Origin: Caulobacteraceae bacterium
Lineage (GTDB): Bacteria; Pseudomonadota; Alphaproteobacteria; Caulobacterales; Caulobacteraceae
Reading direction: 5' to 3'
Length of the DNA stretch: 34,561 bases
Assembly (NCBI GenBank): GCA_028290905.1
Contig: JAQGIW010000138.1
Coordinates: 1-34,561 of the forward strand
Under the pieces are notes generated by a model that was not told the DNA's origin, did no database searches, and saw only the letters and a program-made list of their open reading frames with translations. This document shows, in pieces, positions 33,349 to 34,561 of the stretch. Position 1 is the first letter of the stretch. Every line of letters begins with the position of its first letter. The position numbers were made by a program, and so were the translations under genes.

Positions 33349-34494
33349 CTAAGCCTCGTTGGTGAAGATGATGGTGCCGGAGGCGGCGAACATGCCGCCG
33401 ACGCCGTGGCTGACGGCGACCTTGGCGCCGGGGACCTGCGCCGGGGCGACGCCGCGCATCTGCCGGACGCTCTCCTGCAGGGCGTACATGCCGTACATCC
33501 CCGAGTGCATGTAGGAGAGGCCGCCGCCATTGGTGTTCAGCGGCAGCTTGCCACCCGGCGCGGTATTCCGTTCACGGATGAACGCAGCGGCCTCGCCGGG
33601 CTTGCAGAAGCCCAGGTCCTCGAGGCCATAAAGCGGCAGGTGGGCGAAGGCGTCGTAGATCATCAGATGATCCACGTCGGCGTGGGCGATGCCCGCCTCG
33701 TCGAAGGCCTTCCTGCCGGAGACGCGGAAGGCCCTGGAGGTGGTGAAGTCCTCCATCTGGCTGACCAGGGGTGTCTCGGTGCTCTCCCCGGTTCCAAGGA
33801 TATAGACGGGCTTGTGCGGAAAATCCTTGGCGCGGTCCGCGCTGGTGAGGATCAGGGCGCCGCCGCCGTCGGTGACCAGGCAGCACATCAGCATGCGGAA
33901 CGGCCAGGCGATCATCGGCGAGTTCAGCACGTCCTGGACGGTGATCGGATCCCTGAAGCTGGCGCGCGGGTTCTTGGCCGCCCACTCGCGCTGGATCACC
34001 GAGACCCAGGCCAGATCCTCCTCGGTGAGGCCGTAGGTCTTCAGGTAGCGCAGCACGGGAATCGTGAACATCGTCGGCGGGCCGGCGGGCCCGTAGGGGG
34101 CTTCGAACTGGCCGGAGAGGCTGGCCGCGCCGCCGCCGCCGAAGCGGCCGCCGCCGCCCACGCGGGAGCGGCCGCTCTCGCCGTGGGTGATCAGGACGGT
34201 CGAGCACAGTCCCTCGGTGATCGCCGCCGCCGCGTGGCGGACGTGGAGCATGAACGAGCAGCCGCCGACCGACGTGCCGTCGACCCACTTGGGGGTGATC
34301 CCCAGGTAGTGGGCGACGGCGACCGGGCTTTCGCCGGCGGTGGCGACGCCGTCAATGTCCTTGGCCGTCAGGCCGGCGTCGGCCAGGGTGTTGAGGGCGG
34401 CGTCGGCGTGCAGGCCGATCACCGACATGTCCGGGATCTTGCCGAGCCGGGTGGTTTCGGCGGCGCCGACGACGGCGACGGAGCGCTGCTTCAT
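33349..34494 (-). CDS. Thiolase-like acyltransferase (SCP-x/acetyl-CoA acetyltransferase type)
   Basis: A 381-residue thiolase-superfamily protein. The nucleophile Cys is C79 in SVGGCSFML. NTNGGGLSYMHSGMYG at 320-335 holds the active-site His H330, and VSHGVGGMF at 361-369 stands where classical thiolases have CxG. These changes are typical of the SCP-x-like group that works with a DUF35 OB-fold partner, in degradation of steroid or other side chains. A Gly-rich insertion (RVGGGGRFGGGG, 111-122) is odd. ATG 34494 begins 7 bases after the stop of the DUF35-like frame. The substrate is unknown. Confidence 0.88.
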   Translation of the reverse strand: MKQRSVAVVGAAETTRLGKIPDMSVIGLHADAALNTLADAGLTAKDIDGVATAGESPVAVAHYLGITPKWVDGTSVGGCSFMLHVRHAAAAITEGLCSTVLITHGESGRSRVGGGGRFGGGGAASLSGQFEAPYGPAGPPTMFTIPVLRYLKTYGLTEEDLAWVSVIQREWAAKNPRASFRDPITVQDVLNSPMIAWPFRMLMCCLVTDGGGALILTSADRAKDFPHKPVYILGTGESTETPLVSQMEDFTTSRAFRVSGRKAFDEAGIAHADVDHLMIYDAFAHLPLYGLEDLGFCKPGEAAAFIRERNTAPGGKLPLNTNGGGLSYMHSGMYGMYALQESVRQMRGVAPAQVPGAKVAVSHGVGGMFAASGTIIFTNEA

Positions 34495-34501
34495 GGGGGC
34501 G

Positions 34502-34561
34502 TCAGGCTCCGGCCGGCTTGAAGAGGGGAAGGGCCATGGCTCCGAAGGTCTCGAAGGTCAC
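34502..34561 (-). CDS. C-terminal end of a probable DUF35 OB-fold (Zn-ribbon) protein, partial
   Basis: Reading leftward from the window edge, 19 codons end at TGA 34504-34502 and give VTFETFGAMALPLFKPAGA. The pattern V-x-F, about six residues, then LPLFKP is the usual end of DUF35 OB-fold proteins, which sit directly upstream of SCP-x-type thiolases and form a complex with them. The 7-base gap to the thiolase-like ATG supports an operon. Only the tail is visible, so the call depends on context. Confidence 0.55.
   Translation of the reverse strand: MTFETFGAMALPLFKPAGA

Overview
The window is high-G+C DNA, tightly packed with genes and with little non-coding sequence. The gene content points to an alphaproteobacterium, most likely Caulobacteraceae (Phenylobacterium/Caulobacter-like). 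The pointers are a mreC-mreD-mrdA-rodA cluster, a NodT-type outer-membrane lipoprotein, an UrcA-family secreted protein, a cold-shock protein with two cold-shock domains, and a DUF4142 protein beside a large catalase. The taxonomic placement is inference. I see no tRNA, rRNA, CRISPR array, insertion sequence or prophage gene.

Layout. 1-3726 (+): the rod-shape/elongasome operon (mreC tail, mreD, PBP2, RodA), each junction overlapping by 1-4 bases. 3735-3871: a CACAGAG-type inverted-repeat element between convergent genes. 3881-6380 (-): DUF423 membrane protein, epoxide-hydrolase-like alpha/beta hydrolase, proline iminopeptidase. 6546-10003 (+): RhlG-like SDR dehydrogenase, then an HlyD/EmrA adaptor and a NodT outer-membrane factor with no inner-membrane pump. 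10087-14785 (+): a three-gene module predicted to be a 2-oxoacid:NADP(H) oxidoreductase (GltD-like flavo-Fe/S subunit, fused gamma/alpha subunit, TPP beta subunit). 14881-16746 (+): GTP-type PEP carboxykinase. 16895-21937 (+): UrcA protein, DUF4142 protein, large-subunit catalase, thioredoxin-reductase-like flavoprotein, MOSC protein. 21918-22463 (-): a metallophosphoesterase-like protein missing several metal ligands. 22595-27691 (+): MFS transporter, alanine dehydrogenase, large secreted zinc metalloprotease. 27696-31478 (-): glcDEF glycolate oxidase operon. 31715-32278 (+): double cold-shock protein. 32358-34561 (-): GST, a second CACAGAG-type element, a thiolase-like protein, and the last codons of a probable DUF35 partner.

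How the genes work together. Much of the window is central carbon and redox metabolism. The 2-oxoacid oxidoreductase and PEP carboxykinase are consistent with growth on organic acids or amino acids. Alanine dehydrogenase and glycolate oxidase feed pyruvate and glyoxylate. Catalase and DUF4142 suggest a stress block, with one EcfG-like promoter candidate in front of DUF4142.

The items I would look at first are the two CACAGAG inverted-repeat elements, the NADP-linked 2-oxoacid oxidoreductase module in a probably aerobic lineage, and the degenerate metallophosphoesterase. I did not find a convincing wholly new multi-gene system.
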